Of a DNA stretch of 64,000 nucleotides, positions 63,441 through 64,000 are shown in pieces (positions within the stretch are counted from its first letter, which is position 1; every line of letters begins with the position of its first letter). The position numbers were made by a program, and so were the translations under genes. Source of the DNA: Pseudonocardia sp. TRM90224 (GTDB taxonomy: Bacteria; Actinomycetota; Actinomycetes; Mycobacteriales; Pseudonocardiaceae); contig NZ_JAJGSX010000006.1 of the NCBI RefSeq assembly GCF_021245725.1, forward strand, positions 62,001 through 126,000, read 5' to 3'. The notes beneath the pieces are model-generated. The model did no database searches and was not told where the DNA came from. It saw nothing but the letters and a program-made list of their open reading frames with translations.

Positions 63441-64000
63441 GTGGACTCGGGGAACACGGCGTACGTGCTGGGATGTGCCGCTCTGGTGATGCTCATGACA
63501 CCAGGGCTGGCGTTCTTCTACGGCGGCATGGTCCGCGCGAAGAGCGTCCTCAACATGATGATGATGAGCTTCGTCAGCCTCGGCGTGATCGGGCTGGTCT
63601 GGGTGCTGATCGGCTTCTCGCTCGCGTTCGGCGACTCGAACGCCGGGCTGATCGGCGGGTTCGAGCACGCGGGGCTGCGCGACTCGGCTGCCGTCGTCGG
63701 TGGTGGTGGGACGGGCATTCCGCTGCAGGTCTTCGCGATGTTCCAGCTGATGTTCGCGGTGATCACCGGCGCGCTGCTCTCCGGCGCCATCGCCGACCGC
63801 GCGCGGTTCTGGCCGTGGACGATCTTCGTGGGCCTCTGGACGCTGTTCGTCTACGTCCCGCTCGCGCACTGGATCTTCGCGTTCGACGGGTACGTCTCCG
63901 CGAACGGCGGCTGGATGGCCAACGTGCTCGGCGCGCTCGACTTCGCGGGCGGCACCGCCGTCGAGATCAACTCCGGCGCGTCGGCGCTGGCGCTGGCGCT
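63441..64000 (+). CDS. amt2: Second ammonium transporter (C-terminus outside window)
   Basis: The forward frame is open from the GTG at 63441 to the window end (186 codons). It begins 'VDSGNTAYVLGCAALVMLMT' and continues with 'PGLAFFYGGMVRAKSVLNMM', 'LFVYVPLAHWIFAFDGYVSA' and 'DFAGGTAVEINSGASALALA'. It parallels the first amt closely. One difference stands out: the first has HIN where this one has EIN, at a histidine position near the pore twin-His region. GGAGGAG precedes the GTG. It carries its own pair of GlnR-like sites. Confidence 0.92.
   Translation, partial: MDSGNTAYVLGCAALVMLMTPGLAFFYGGMVRAKSVLNMMMMSFVSLGVIGLVWVLIGFSLAFGDSNAGLIGGFEHAGLRDSAAVVGGGGTGIPLQVFAMFQLMFAVITGALLSGAIADRARFWPWTIFVGLWTLFVYVPLAHWIFAFDGYVSANGGWMANVLGALDFAGGTAVEINSGASALALA

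Overview
This window is high-GC (roughly 70%) actinobacterial chromosome. GTG starts, 4-bp ATGA/GTGA gene overlaps and promoters placed directly on start codons are common. Gene content and order resemble the mycobacterial blocks ung-rpmB-DAK protein-recG-pyc-rsmD-coaD and sepIVA-yceD-rpmF-rnc-mutM-smc-ftsY-amt-glnK-glnD. The overall protein style suggests Pseudonocardiaceae, possibly Pseudonocardia. That placement rests on pattern recognition, not on a search.

Layout. 1-2.8 kb: end fragment of a sugar ABC permease, diverging from a sodium:solute symporter and a small membrane protein. 3.1-9.1 kb: a complete mrpA-G Na+/H+ antiporter operon. 9.2-13 kb: gamma carbonic anhydrase, ung, a disrupted hypothetical gene, rpmB and a FakA/DAK2-type kinase. 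13-22.8 kb: recG, two tandem DUF574-type methyltransferases, a membrane protein, pyruvate carboxylase, rsmD and coaD. 22.9-32.5 kb: the septation protein SepIVA, then an accessory-looking island with four paralogous MinD/ParA-type (EspI-like) ATPases, a lipoprotein, and an opposite-strand zinc-finger/membrane/Gly-Asp-rich protein. 32.5-35 kb: yceD-rpmF-rnc-mutM. 35-43 kb: a NarL-type two-component pair, a DUF998 protein, an HxlR/reductase divergent pair, a Pro/Gln-rich membrane protein, CorA, and a PadR-HAAS pair. 43.3-51.2 kb: a kdp potassium operon (microprotein, F, A, B, C, D, E). 51.3-59.4 kb: CAP-domain protein, acylphosphatase, smc, ftsY, amt and glnK. 59.5-64 kb: glnD, an MFS exporter and the start of a second amt.

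The most striking non-gene signal is a dispersed nested palindrome (family A): 11 copies in 64 kb, mostly between genes. Its arms have no stop codon in any of six frames. One copy sits in frame inside the hinge of smc. Another sits between mrpC and mrpD inside a 36-codon frame that keeps both 4-bp overlaps. Two further long inverted-repeat families are present (B, three copies; C, two copies).

The best candidate for an undescribed system is the 23.7-32.5 kb island. Its four ATPases share a core and a linker just before the Walker motif but have entirely different N-terminal tails. They flank a protein predicted to span the membrane with about 400 Gly/Asp/Asn residues outside, right next to a septation gene. 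The nitrogen part is coherent: amt-glnK-glnD and the second amt both carry the same pair of GlnR-like sites with identical spacing.
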